A stretch of DNA of 27,441 nucleotides from a virus: IMG/VR virus record IMGVR_UViG_3300025101_000140, positions 1-27,441 of that record; one strand, given 5' to 3'. Of this stretch, positions 1-6,980 are shown piece after piece. Each line of letters opens with the position of its first letter. The first letter of the stretch is position 1. The notes below the pieces were generated by a model. It was not told where the DNA came from, ran no database searches, and worked only from the letters and a program-made list of their open reading frames with translations. The position numbers and the translations under genes are program-made.

Positions 1-15
1 AGAAAGGAAAGACTA

Positions 16-171
16 ATGAAATCAAAGACTTACAAGAAACAAAAAAAACTTATTGACATTTATGATGAGTCTGCTATACTAGATGAAAATGTAGATGAGT
101 TTTTATTTGGGCAAGATGACGATACTATTGTTAGTACAGTCAATCAAGTTGAAGATGAAACTTATGATTAA
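16..171 (+). CDS. Small acidic early protein, unknown
   Basis: A 51-residue open frame starts MKSKTYKKQKK and ends VEDETYD. The start has a good ribosome site, AAGGA, about six bases upstream. The first eleven residues are strongly basic, while the rest is rich in Asp and Glu with no membrane segment. It is the first of a run of tiny tightly packed genes typical of the early region of a T7-like phage, where many products interfere with host proteins. I do not recognise a family. A promoter-like pair lies inside the gene. The coding call rests on the ribosome site, the clean frame and the neighbouring gene spacing (22 bases to the next start). Confidence 0.6.
   Translation: MKSKTYKKQKKLIDIYDESAILDENVDEFLFGQDDDTIVSTVNQVEDETYD
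53..80 (+). promoter_or_regulatory. Sigma70-type promoter inside the first gene
   Basis: TTGACA at 53-58 and TATACT at 75-80 are separated by 16 bases, and TG at 72-73 gives an extended -10 (TGnTATACT). It would start transcription near 87, inside the 51-residue gene, and serve the gene starting at 194. It matches 11 of 12 consensus positions. The position inside a coding region makes it less certain than the intergenic ones. Confidence 0.5.
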
Positions 172-193
172 TAAATAACAAAGGGAGTATAAA

Positions 194-370
194 ATGAGTG
201 GAGTAAAAAATTGGTTAATGGAAATGCAAGAACATTCTCAGTACTTAATAGACACAATGCAAGTAGATGAAGCAAGAAAACATTTCATAGATAAATATGG
301 TGAGTCTCAAGTAAGTGTATTTAATGATGAGTATTCTTTTATGATGAGTGAGGGATACATTTATGAATAG
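194..370 (+). CDS. Small early protein, unknown
   Basis: A 58-residue frame, MSGVKNWLMEM to EGYIYE, preceded by the ribosome site AGGGAG about seven bases before the ATG. It is acidic, with several Met and aromatic residues and a probably helical N-terminal half (WLMEMQEHSQYLIDTMQ). No family is recognised. Its stop overlaps the next gene's start region by eight bases, so the two are probably translated together. Its small size and position in the early block suggest a host-modulating accessory protein, but no sequence feature shows this. Confidence 0.6.
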   Translation: MSGVKNWLMEMQEHSQYLIDTMQVDEARKHFIDKYGESQVSVFNDEYSFMMSEGYIYE

Positions 371-569
371 ATATGTAATAGTATGGTTCTTACTAGGAAT
401 AGTATGGGCATGGGGATTGATTGCAATAGTTGGAGTTTTAATAGGATATAATAAAGATGTTGCAGACATTTATCATATCGAACAAAATAAAATACCCAAT
501 GCAATTAATACAGTTGAAACAATACCAGTTGAAGTATATAAATTAGAAAGGACAGATGATGAGTTGTGA
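363..569 (+). CDS. Small single-span membrane protein, unknown
   Basis: I place the start at the ATG at 363 (68 residues). A GTG at 348 would add five residues, but GAGTGAGGG at 346-354 lies at the right distance to act as ribosome site for the ATG. Residues 4-27 (VIVWFLLGIVWAWGLIAIV) form one strongly hydrophobic membrane segment right at the N-terminus, which could be a signal anchor. The tail is hydrophilic and acidic, ending TDDEL. It overlaps the genes on both sides by a few bases. No family is recognised; a small early inner-membrane protein is as far as the sequence goes. Confidence 0.6.
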   Translation: MNRYVIVWFLLGIVWAWGLIAIVGVLIGYNKDVADIYHIEQNKIPNAINTVETIPVEVYKLERTDDEL

Positions 570-852
570 GTACCATGAGCAATATCTAGAAAACAAATTA
601 GATATGTGGCGAGAAGAAATTTATAGTGAGTATGAAAAGTATTTCTCACCAGAAGAAATAGATATATTACAAAGAATTATGTTTGACGAGTTAGACATGG
701 ACACAATGAAAGAAAAAATGATAGACTTCTTTAATGATAATCCTTGCCCGTCAGAAGATTTAATATCGGGAGAACAATACTTTGATATGTTAGATTATAA
801 TAATTGTAATGAGAAAGAATTAAGAGATAGACTAATAACAGACTTAGGATAG
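556..852 (+). CDS. Acidic early protein, unknown
   Basis: A 98-residue protein starting MMSCEYHEQYLE, with two adjacent ATGs (556 and 559) behind a GAAAGG ribosome site. It is very acidic (many Glu and Asp), apparently all helical, with three Cys and no membrane segment. Phage early proteins of this character are often inhibitors or DNA mimics, but there is no motif here that proves such a role. It overlaps the membrane-protein gene by 14 bases and is followed after eight bases by the next start. I do not recognise a family. Confidence 0.65.
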   Translation: MMSCEYHEQYLENKLDMWREEIYSEYEKYFSPEEIDILQRIMFDELDMDTMKEKMIDFFNDNPCPSEDLISGEQYFDMLDYNNCNEKELRDRLITDLG

Positions 853-860
853 GGGGAACA

Positions 861-1025
861 ATGGGAGCAGACAAAGTAGTAGCAAGACTAAGATATATTC
901 TAGATGAATTCAAACAAGAAAAGAATATACCTTATTACAGAATAGAAGATATAATAAAACATTTTGATAGAGAACAAAGTGATATGCTTGATACTTTATA
1001 TAAAGAATCTAGTAATATAACTTGA
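861..1025 (+). CDS. Small helical early protein, unknown
   Basis: A 54-residue frame, MGADKVVARLRYIL to ESSNIT, directly behind a strong ribosome site (AGGGGGAAC at 851-859). The composition is mixed charge, and the sequence reads as one or two helices: a basic, Leu-rich first helix and an acidic second one. Its TGA stop (1023-1025) lies within the -35 box TTGACT of a promoter for the next gene, showing how tightly the region is packed. No family is recognised. Confidence 0.6.
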   Translation: MGADKVVARLRYILDEFKQEKNIPYYRIEDIIKHFDREQSDMLDTLYKESSNIT

Positions 1026-1050
1026 CTTTTATAAATAAAAATGTTATAAT
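1022..1050 (+). promoter_or_regulatory. Sigma70-type promoter, near consensus
   Basis: TTGACT at 1022-1027 and TATAAT at 1045-1050 are separated by exactly 17 bases, matching 11 of 12 consensus positions. The -35 overlaps the stop of the upstream gene. Transcription is predicted to start near 1057, only three bases before the ATG at 1060, so the GGGGG ribosome-like run at 1051-1055 would mostly be left out of the transcript. Confidence 0.7.
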
Positions 1051-1059
1051 GGGGGACTT

Positions 1060-1266
1060 ATGTTTAGACGAATAATAAAAACAATGTGGGGTCAAAATCC
1101 AGAAACAGATATAGATGGGTATGATAGTCCAGACCCAGATGATTTGACTATTGACAACGCATATAAAACTAGATGGATATGGTATCATACTATATTAGGA
1201 ATAGAATTATTTATAATAATAGTATTGTTAACAGGAATACTAGTAGTATTGGGAGTTAAGCTATGA
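1060..1266 (+). CDS. Small C-terminally anchored membrane protein, unknown
   Basis: A 68-residue protein. The N-terminal 40 residues are hydrophilic (a basic start MFRRIIK, then an acidic DGYDSPDPDD stretch), and residues from about 43 to 66 (WYHTILGIELFIIIVLLTG and following) form one long membrane segment near the C-terminus. This suggests a tail-anchored inner-membrane protein with its soluble part in the cytoplasm. The start is preceded by GGGGG at 1051-1055. It overlaps the next gene by four bases (ATGA), so the two are probably translationally coupled. No family is recognised. Confidence 0.65.
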   Translation: MFRRIIKTMWGQNPETDIDGYDSPDPDDLTIDNAYKTRWIWYHTILGIELFIIIVLLTGILVVLGVKL

Positions 1267-1655
1267 CTAAAAAAGGATTTACAAAGTTTGATATTGACTT
1301 ATCTTACGGACAGATACGAGAAGATAAAGTCAAAGAAATGTTTGAAAGTAAAACGATTGAAGTTAAAAGTGAAAGGTCATGGTGGAGAAAGACTGGCAAC
1401 ATAGCAGTAGAGTATGAGTATAGAGGTAAGCCTAGTGGTATATACAAAACTGAAAGTGATTACTGGTTTCATAGATTAGAATTAAAAGAAGGTGAGTTCT
1501 GTACTCTTGTGTTCCCTACAAAAGTATTAAAAGGAATTGTAGATAAGTACAAAGATAAACTAACTAAGAATGTTGGTGATAGTAATGCATCTAAGTGTGT
1601 GATGATACCAATTAAAAAAATATTCAATGAAGATTTTTATTCAATGAGTGAGTAA
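1263..1655 (+). CDS. Possible PD-(D/E)XK-fold nuclease
   Basis: A 130-residue protein whose central part, IEVKSERSWWRKTGNIAVE at about 32-50, then RGKPSGIYKTESDYW at about 54-68, looks like the active-site strand pair of a PD-(D/E)XK nuclease: Glu33 and Lys35 form the (D/E)xK part, Asp12 or Glu20 could be the upstream acid. The TGN...SGI..T.(A/S)DYW pattern is one I recall from other marine phage proteins of similar length. It would be a small DNA-processing or degrading enzyme in the early region. It overlaps the previous gene by four bases and the next by one (TAATG). The fold call is from motifs read by eye only. Confidence 0.5.
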   Translation: MTKKGFTKFDIDLSYGQIREDKVKEMFESKTIEVKSERSWWRKTGNIAVEYEYRGKPSGIYKTESDYWFHRLELKEGEFCTLVFPTKVLKGIVDKYKDKLTKNVGDSNASKCVMIPIKKIFNEDFYSMSE

Positions 1656-1843
1656 TGCAATCTTATAAATTATTATTTAACAAAGACTTTGAAAATTTTG
1701 TTAGTGAATATATATCAAGTTCACTAAAAGAAAAAGATATTATTGTACAAAGAAGAACAATAAAAAAACTACTAAGAGAATCACAAACATATTGGACTTT
1801 AATAAAAAGAGGGGAGCGACTATATGACTACGATAACAAATGA
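1655..1843 (+). CDS. Small basic protein, unknown
   Basis: A 62-residue frame starting at the A of a TAATG overlap with the putative nuclease gene, so it is probably translated by re-initiation. It is Lys and Arg rich in its second half (QRRTIKKLLRESQTYWTLIKRGERL) and appears fully helical, which would fit nucleic-acid binding, though no motif proves it. It overlaps the next gene by 20 bases. No family is recognised. Confidence 0.55.
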   Translation: MQSYKLLFNKDFENFVSEYISSSLKEKDIIVQRRTIKKLLRESQTYWTLIKRGERLYDYDNK

Positions 1844-2063
1844 AGCTAGAGAATTGTTCCGTGTTTTAATCAAGGGCGATTTAAATGAGGACAGTATTAC
1901 ATGGTACATACAAACAGTTTGGGATTGTTTACCTCAAGTAAAAATCAAAGATAATCAATACCTTAGCTACCTTAAAGAACAAAACAAGAACATAAGACAA
2001 AGAAACCATTTACGAATTGTGGATAACAATAAAAAAGTTCTTGACAATGAAATCGAATCGTGA
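1824..2063 (+). CDS. Small protein at end of early block, unknown
   Basis: A 79-residue frame, MTTITNEARELFRVL to NEIES, with a clear ribosome site (GGGGAG) eight to nine bases before the ATG. It is helical, with a basic middle (KNIRQRNHLRIV) and an acidic start. Its last codons hold a perfect -35 box (TTGACA, 2041-2046), and its TGA stop falls in the promoter spacer, so the coding region and the promoter are interleaved. It is the last gene before the non-coding control region. No family is recognised. Confidence 0.6.
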   Translation: MTTITNEARELFRVLIKGDLNEDSITWYIQTVWDCLPQVKIKDNQYLSYLKEQNKNIRQRNHLRIVDNNKKVLDNEIES

Positions 2064-2069
2064 TATAAT
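2041..2069 (+). promoter_or_regulatory. Perfect-consensus sigma70 promoter (upstream copy)
   Basis: TTGACA at 2041-2046 and TATAAT at 2064-2069 with a 17-base spacer match all 12 consensus positions. Start of transcription is expected near 2076. The transcript would run through the AT-rich region and over the second promoter into the SSB and replication genes. The -35 lies inside the upstream coding region. Confidence 0.85.
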
Positions 2070-2088
2070 CTATATAGATTTTTAAAGA

Positions 2089-2123
2089 GTTATTATTTTA
2101 ATTATAATAAAAACAATAATAAC
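2089..2123 (+). repeat. Nine-base inverted repeat in AT-rich control region
   Basis: GTTATTATT (2089-2097) is repeated in inverted form as AATAATAAC (2115-2123), with a 17-base AT-only-plus-one-C loop. It sits just after the predicted start of the first strong promoter. It could be a protein-binding site, a weak RNA hairpin or a part of an origin. No T-run immediately follows the stem, so it is not a standard terminator. Confidence 0.5.
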
Positions 2124-2132
2124 ATTTTAAAA

Positions 2133-2170
2133 TATTTTTAAATAGGATTTTTATGTTCTATTTTTAAATA
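2133..2170 (+). repeat. 12-base direct repeat TATTTTTAAATA, two copies
   Basis: The identical 12-mer TATTTTTAAATA occurs at 2133-2144 and 2159-2170, with 26 bases from start to start (about two and a half helical turns). It lies just upstream of the second promoter, whose -35 begins at 2184. AT-rich background makes short AT repeats common, but two exact copies so close together between two strong promoters look like operator or origin iterons. Confidence 0.5.
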
Positions 2171-2183
2171 CCGCATTATGTTG

Positions 2184-2212
2184 TTGACAAGTAGATTGTT
2201 CTATGATATAAT
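2184..2212 (+). promoter_or_regulatory. Perfect-consensus sigma70 promoter for the replication genes
   Basis: TTGACA at 2184-2189 and TATAAT at 2207-2212 with a 17-base spacer match all 12 consensus positions. Start of transcription is expected near 2219, giving a leader of about 40 bases before the SSB start at 2259. It is the second perfect promoter within 170 bases in the same direction. Confidence 0.88.
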
Positions 2213-2258
2213 GCAAACATTAAAATAACATTAACAAATAACATTAGGAGAAAACATT

Positions 2259-2687
2259 ATGGCTACAGTTCAAGGAAAAGCATACTGGGCATCTATCACT
2301 AGACCCAATACAACTTTCGACCCTGTTTATCAGATTGACTTAGCAGTTGATGATGATGTTGCTAAAGACTTTAGTAGCAAAGGTATCACTGTTAAAGAAG
2401 ATGAGCGAGGTAAGATTGTTAAATTCAAACGCAGAGTAAATCGTGCAGATGGTACGAGTAATCCTGCACCTAAGCTAGTTGACTCTGCTAAGAATTCTAT
2501 TGATGTTCTTGTAGGTAACGGTTCACAAGTGAAAGTTATGTACAAAGAATACGATTGGAATTACGCAGGTAAATCTGGTGTAGGTTTAGACTTACAAGCT
2601 GTTCAAGTTATCGACTTAATCCCATACGGAGAAGAGTTTGATAAGGTTGATGGCTTCGTCGCAACCGATTCCGTTGATGAATTTTAA
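2259..2687 (+). CDS. Single-stranded DNA-binding protein, T7 gp2.5-like
   Basis: A 142-residue protein beginning MATVQGKAYWASITRPN, a start I recall from phage SSBs of marine podoviruses. It would coat single-stranded DNA at the fork and recruit polymerase and helicase. The C-terminus is acidic and ends in an aromatic residue (TDSVDEF), the hallmark tail by which T7 gp2.5 and bacterial SSBs contact partners. The middle is beta-rich and basic (KIVKFKRRVNR), as expected for an OB fold. It is shorter than T7 gp2.5 (232 residues). The ribosome site AGGAG precedes the ATG. It heads the replication operon behind two strong promoters and is followed after 27 bases by the primase-helicase. Confidence 0.82.
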   Translation: MATVQGKAYWASITRPNTTFDPVYQIDLAVDDDVAKDFSSKGITVKEDERGKIVKFKRRVNRADGTSNPAPKLVDSAKNSIDVLVGNGSQVKVMYKEYDWNYAGKSGVGLDLQAVQVIDLIPYGEEFDKVDGFVATDSVDEF

Positions 2688-2714
2688 TTAACTTAAAATG
2701 ATTGGGGCGACACA

Positions 2715-4367
2715 ATGGATAACAATAACTTTGTTAAGTATCACATAGCTTGTGATAAGTGTGGGAGTAGTGACGCAAGAAGTGTAAATAAAAATGGTAG
2801 TTCTTACTGTTTCTCTTGCAACACTTACTTCCCACCAGAACAAACTAATATAGATGAGGGCGACACAATGGGCATACAAGCAGTTCAAACAAAACCAATA
2901 ATAATAGAAAATAACGTAGGTACTTTTAGTGCTATCGGCGATAGATGTATCAACGAAGACACAGTAAAAAAGTATGGGGTCAAGGTTATCAGCGACGCAA
3001 GTGGCACGATAGACAGACACATCTACCCATACTATGACTCGACTGGTTCTCTTTTAGCTACCAAGACTAGGTATGTGAAGAATAAACAATTCTCGATAAA
3101 GGGTTCAACCTCTGACTCTGGATTGTTCGGTCAGCAGTTATACAATGGTGGTAAATATGTTACCATAACAGAGGGTGAGATTGATGCGTTATCAGTCTAT
3201 CAATTACTTGGTTCGAAGTATGCAGTAGTTAGTATCAAGAATGGTGTTGCGTCTGCCCTCAAAGATATTAAGAAAAGCTATGATTGGTTAGACCAATTCG
3301 ATAACATTGTTATTAACTTTGATAATGATGATGTCGGTAGAGAAGCAAGTAAGAAAGTTGCAGAGTTGTTCGCCCCATCAAAGGTTAAGATATTAAAATT
3401 ACCAGAAGGATACAAAGACGCTAACGATTTACTTAAAGCTAATAAGTATCAAGAGTATATTAAATCATGGTGGAATGCACCTACCTATGCACCAGACGGT
3501 ATCATTAAAGGTGAGTCACTACTAGAAGAAGTACTTGCTCCAGTCGTAAGGTCAACAGTTAATTATGGTTGGCAAGGACTAGACGAGATGACTTATGGTA
3601 TTCGTAGTGGTGAGTTGGTTACATTTACTGCAGGTACAGGACTTGGTAAAACTTCTATCATAAAAGAATTAGTATACAATCTATTCAAGAATACAGAAGA
3701 AAAGATTGGTATGATTATGCTTGAAGAAAGTCCTAAGATTACCGCACTAGATATCATGAGTGTAGAAGCTAATCTACCTTTGCGTAGACCAGACATTCAC
3801 ATGAGTGATGAGGACAAGAGAAAATATTTTGATGCTACTGTTGGTACTGGTAGGTTCTACTTCTATAAACACTTTGGTTCTAATTCAGTAGATAACATTG
3901 TATCTAGAGTTAGGTATATGGCTAAGGCTTTAGATTGTAGATATATTGTACTCGACCATGTTAGTATGGTCGTATCATCTCAAGAGTATGGAGATGAAAG
4001 AAAGGCACTTGATGAGATTATGACAAAGCTCAGAACACTTGTTGAAGAAACAGATATAGCTTTGGTTCTTATCTCTCACTTGCGTAGACCAGATGGTAAG
4101 GGACATGAAGAAGGGGCAGCAACTTCTCTATCACAACTTAGAGGTTCGGCTTCTATTGGTCAGTTATCTGATATGGTTATTGGTCTTGAAAGAGATGCAC
4201 AGAATGATAGTCCTACTGTAAGGAATACAACTTGCGTAAGAGTATTAAAGAATAGATTCATAGGTATGACTGGCCCAGCTACATATCTATACTATGACAA
4301 AGAAACTGGTAGACTACACGAGACTGAGAAACCAACTGGTGAAGAGTTTGAAGATGAAACATTATAA
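2715..4367 (+). CDS. Primase-helicase, T7 gp4-like
   Basis: A 550-residue bifunctional replication enzyme (T7 gp4 has 566). The N-terminal zinc-binding primase domain has Cys13, Cys16, Cys32 and Cys35. A TOPRIM domain follows with Glu153 in TITEGEIDAL and the acidic cluster INFDNDDVGRE near 200-210. The helicase domain begins around 265, with Walker A AGTGLGKT at 306-313 and later motifs including IVLDHVSMV and LISHLRRPDG. It would synthesise RNA primers and unwind DNA at the fork as a ring. The ribosome site is GGGCGA with CACA before the ATG, and the same 14 bases recur inside the gene before Met52. It is followed 14 bases later by the polymerase. Confidence 0.93.
   Translation: MDNNNFVKYHIACDKCGSSDARSVNKNGSSYCFSCNTYFPPEQTNIDEGDTMGIQAVQTKPIIIENNVGTFSAIGDRCINEDTVKKYGVKVISDASGTIDRHIYPYYDSTGSLLATKTRYVKNKQFSIKGSTSDSGLFGQQLYNGGKYVTITEGEIDALSVYQLLGSKYAVVSIKNGVASALKDIKKSYDWLDQFDNIVINFDNDDVGREASKKVAELFAPSKVKILKLPEGYKDANDLLKANKYQEYIKSWWNAPTYAPDGIIKGESLLEEVLAPVVRSTVNYGWQGLDEMTYGIRSGELVTFTAGTGLGKTSIIKELVYNLFKNTEEKIGMIMLEESPKITALDIMSVEANLPLRRPDIHMSDEDKRKYFDATVGTGRFYFYKHFGSNSVDNIVSRVRYMAKALDCRYIVLDHVSMVVSSQEYGDERKALDEIMTKLRTLVEETDIALVLISHLRRPDGKGHEEGAATSLSQLRGSASIGQLSDMVIGLERDAQNDSPTVRNTTCVRVLKNRFIGMTGPATYLYYDKETGRLHETEKPTGEEFEDETL
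2856..2870 (+). promoter_or_regulatory. Probable internal translation start in primase-helicase
   Basis: GAGGG (2856-2860) lies seven bases before an in-frame ATG (2868-2870, Met52). The 14-mer GGGCGACACAATGG at 2858-2871 exactly repeats that at the gene's own start (2705-2718). Initiation here would give a 499-residue protein lacking the zinc domain, like T7 gp4B. Confidence 0.65.
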
Positions 4368-4381
4368 CAAGGGCGAAACTA

Positions 4382-6112
4382 ATGAGAGTATTTTTAGATG
4401 TTGAAACGACACACATTGTCAATAACAGATTACCCGACAGGATATTTCTTATTGTATGTAAGAGTGAGAAAGGTATTACATACTTTAGAGAGAATGAAAT
4501 GGATAAGTTTGTTTCTTATATTGATAACTACAATGAGTTTGTTGGACATAACATTATAGGATTTGATGCACCAGTTATTAAAAAGATTGTTAATATTGAC
4601 CTACATGATAAAGGTAAAGTCATTGATACTTTAGTTTTATCGAGACTGTTCGACCCAGTTAGAGAGGGTGGACATTCTTTAAAATCTTTTGGAGAGAGAT
4701 TAAAGTTTGGTAAGCTAGACTTTAAAGACTTCTCTGAATACTCTGATGAGATGCTTGAGTATTGCATCAGAGATGTAGAGCTTACGGAAAAAGTTCTTGG
4801 TTATTTGATTAGATACAACCCAGACTTTTCTCGTGAGGCGATTAGACTAGAGCATGAGACATCTAGGATAATCACACAACAAGAGAACAATGGTTTTCTT
4901 TTTGATGTAACGAAGGCAGACCTTCTGTTAGGTAAGTTAAGAGAGAAGATAAATGAAATTGAACAGAAGGTTAGAGAACGATTTACACCACTGCCAACCT
5001 TCGTCAAGATAGTTAAACCTCGTTATCGTAAAGACGGTTCTCTGAGTACGGTTGGACTGAATAGTCTGGGACAGGGGTGGGTCAATGTTATGGGAGATTT
5101 TTCTCTCATAGAAATGAAAGAGTTTAATCTTGGTAGTCGACAACAGATTGCCAGACATCTCCGACACTTTGGTTGGAAGCCGACTAAGTTTACTGAACAC
5201 GGACAACCAATAGTAGATGAGAAAGTTCTACAAGGTATTACAAATATACCAGAAGCAGAACTTATCAAAGAGTTTCTACTACTGCAGAAACGAATTGCTC
5301 AAGTTGAATCTTGGGTAGAAGCAGTAGCAGAAGACGGGAGAGTACACGGAAGAGTGATAACCAATGGTGCTATCACTGGTAGAATGAGCCACCAGTCGCC
5401 CAATATGGCTCAAGTTCCTGCAGTGTATTCTCCCTACGGAAAAGAATGCAGAGAACTTTGGGTAGTTCCAGAAGGCTATAAACTAGTGGGAGTAGATGCT
5501 TCTGGTCTTGAGTTAAGAATATTATCCCACTACATGAACGATAAGGAATATATAGATGCTATCATTAATGGAGATATACACACAACAAATCAAAATCTTG
5601 CAGGTCTTAGCAGTAGAGACCAAGCAAAGACTTTCATCTATGCCTTCATTTATGGGGCAGGTGACGAAAAACTCGGAGCTATCTGCGGCGGGTCTAGAAA
5701 TCATGGGAAGGCGATTAAAGATAGATTTCTCAGAGGTACTCCAGCCCTTGCAAACTTTAGAAAGCGAGTGGACAAAGCTACTGGAAAAGGTTGGCTCAGA
5801 GGAATCGACGGAAGAAGACTCAAAATCAGAAACAGACACTCCGCCCTCAACACCTTAATACAAGGTGGTGGTGCGATAGTTATGAAGAAAGCTTTGATTC
5901 TTTTAGATGAACAAGTTAATAAACATAAACTAAATGCAAGACCTGTTGCTAATGTTCACGATGAGTTTCAATATGAAGTACTGGAATCTCAAGCAGAAGA
6001 CTTTGGTAATCTTGCAGTTGATTCTATTGTCAATGCAGGTAAAGAACTAGGAATTAGATGTCCTTTAAATGGAGAATATAAATATGGAAACAACTGGCAA
6101 GAAACACACTAA
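4382..6112 (+). CDS. DNA polymerase, family A, T7 gp5-like
   Basis: A 576-residue replicative polymerase. The 3'-5' exonuclease domain has Asp6 and Glu8 in FLDVETT, Asp62 in GHNIIGFDAP, and YCIRDVELTEK with Asp131. Polymerase motif A is VDASGLELRIL (Asp372), motif B is QAKTFIYAFIYGAG, motif C is VHDEFQYEV (Asp527). The residue matching E. coli Pol I position 762 is Tyr420, as in T7 and many lytic phages. T7 gp5 has 704 residues, and the missing length may include the thioredoxin-binding insert, so processivity may work differently. The ribosome site is GGGCGA again. Its end overlaps the exonuclease gene by 29 bases. Confidence 0.93.
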   Translation: MRVFLDVETTHIVNNRLPDRIFLIVCKSEKGITYFRENEMDKFVSYIDNYNEFVGHNIIGFDAPVIKKIVNIDLHDKGKVIDTLVLSRLFDPVREGGHSLKSFGERLKFGKLDFKDFSEYSDEMLEYCIRDVELTEKVLGYLIRYNPDFSREAIRLEHETSRIITQQENNGFLFDVTKADLLLGKLREKINEIEQKVRERFTPLPTFVKIVKPRYRKDGSLSTVGLNSLGQGWVNVMGDFSLIEMKEFNLGSRQQIARHLRHFGWKPTKFTEHGQPIVDEKVLQGITNIPEAELIKEFLLLQKRIAQVESWVEAVAEDGRVHGRVITNGAITGRMSHQSPNMAQVPAVYSPYGKECRELWVVPEGYKLVGVDASGLELRILSHYMNDKEYIDAIINGDIHTTNQNLAGLSSRDQAKTFIYAFIYGAGDEKLGAICGGSRNHGKAIKDRFLRGTPALANFRKRVDKATGKGWLRGIDGRRLKIRNRHSALNTLIQGGGAIVMKKALILLDEQVNKHKLNARPVANVHDEFQYEVLESQAEDFGNLAVDSIVNAGKELGIRCPLNGEYKYGNNWQETH

Positions 6113-6980
6113 GACTTTAGATACATTAGTTGATGATGTAAATGATGTACTCATTGGTATCTCTAGTGGTAAAGCACCAGATGTTAGTGAAGGACAGATA
6201 AATAAATTTTTAAACAATACAAAACTTGCTCTGCTAGATTGGTTACAACCAAGAAAAAGTTCTGGTAAAGGTTTAAGAATGTCTGTCATTGGTAGACCTG
6301 CTCGTCAACTTTGGTATGATAATCATATAAAAAGAGATGACAAAGAAGAAGTATATGACCCTTCTATGCAATTAAAATTTTTATATGGTCATATCTTAGA
6401 ACACTTATTATTGTTTCTTGTTGAAGTATCTGGACACACGGTAACTGCACAACAAAAGAAAGTAAAGGTAGAAGATGTCAATGGTCACATGGACTGTAAG
6501 ATTGATGGTGAAGTTGTTGATGTTAAGTCTGCTTCTGCCATGTCATTTAAAAAGTTTAAGAATGGAACTCTATATGAAGATGACCCGTTTGGATACATAG
6601 CACAATTAGCAGGTTACGAACACAATGAAGGTACAAGTAACGGAGGATTGTTTGCAGTAAACAAATCGTCTGGAGAGATTGCATTATTTAGACCAGACGA
6701 ACTAATGAAACCAAATGCAAAAGATTTAATTAATAACTTAAAGGAAAAACTAAAACAAAATGAACCACCTGAAAAATGCTATCAACCAATTCCTCATGAC
6801 AAAACTGGTAACCTTAAACTTCCTGTTGGGTGTGTGTACTGTTCTCATAAGTTTGTTTGTCATTCTGATTCTAATGATGGCGACGGACTCAGAGTGTTCA
6901 AGTATGCTAACTCAAATGTATTCATGACTAAAGTAGTTAACAAACCAAAAGTTGAGGAGATAACTGCACAGTATGAATAG
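6084..6980 (+). CDS. Exonuclease, PD-(D/E)XK superfamily
   Basis: I prefer the ATG at 6084 (298 residues, METTGKKHTK) because GGAG at 6071-6074 lies nine bases before it; an ATG at 6069 would add five residues. Active-site motifs are visible: Asp in GHMDCKIDG, then VVDVKSASAM as the (D/E)xK strand, then a GYIAQLAGYEH helix of the QxxxY type seen in lambda exonuclease and Cas4-like nucleases. Near the C-terminus is a Cys cluster, CVYCSHKFVC, like that of Cas4, but I see no N-terminal Cys to complete a Fe-S site. It takes the place of T7 gp6 exonuclease, degrading host DNA or removing primers. It overlaps both neighbours. Confidence 0.8.
   Translation: METTGKKHTKTLDTLVDDVNDVLIGISSGKAPDVSEGQINKFLNNTKLALLDWLQPRKSSGKGLRMSVIGRPARQLWYDNHIKRDDKEEVYDPSMQLKFLYGHILEHLLLFLVEVSGHTVTAQQKKVKVEDVNGHMDCKIDGEVVDVKSASAMSFKKFKNGTLYEDDPFGYIAQLAGYEHNEGTSNGGLFAVNKSSGEIALFRPDELMKPNAKDLINNLKEKLKQNEPPEKCYQPIPHDKTGNLKLPVGCVYCSHKFVCHSDSNDGDGLRVFKYANSNVFMTKVVNKPKVEEITAQYE

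Noticed and set aside
1144-1167. TTGACT/TTGACA followed by TATAAA inside the small membrane-protein gene
   Set aside because: The spacing between the boxes is too short for a sigma70 promoter.
5556-5858. 100-residue open frame on the + strand in another frame within the polymerase gene, with a matching long frame on the - strand
   Set aside because: It lies wholly inside conserved polymerase motifs B and beyond, has no clear ribosome site, and the composition looks like a shadow of the real frame.
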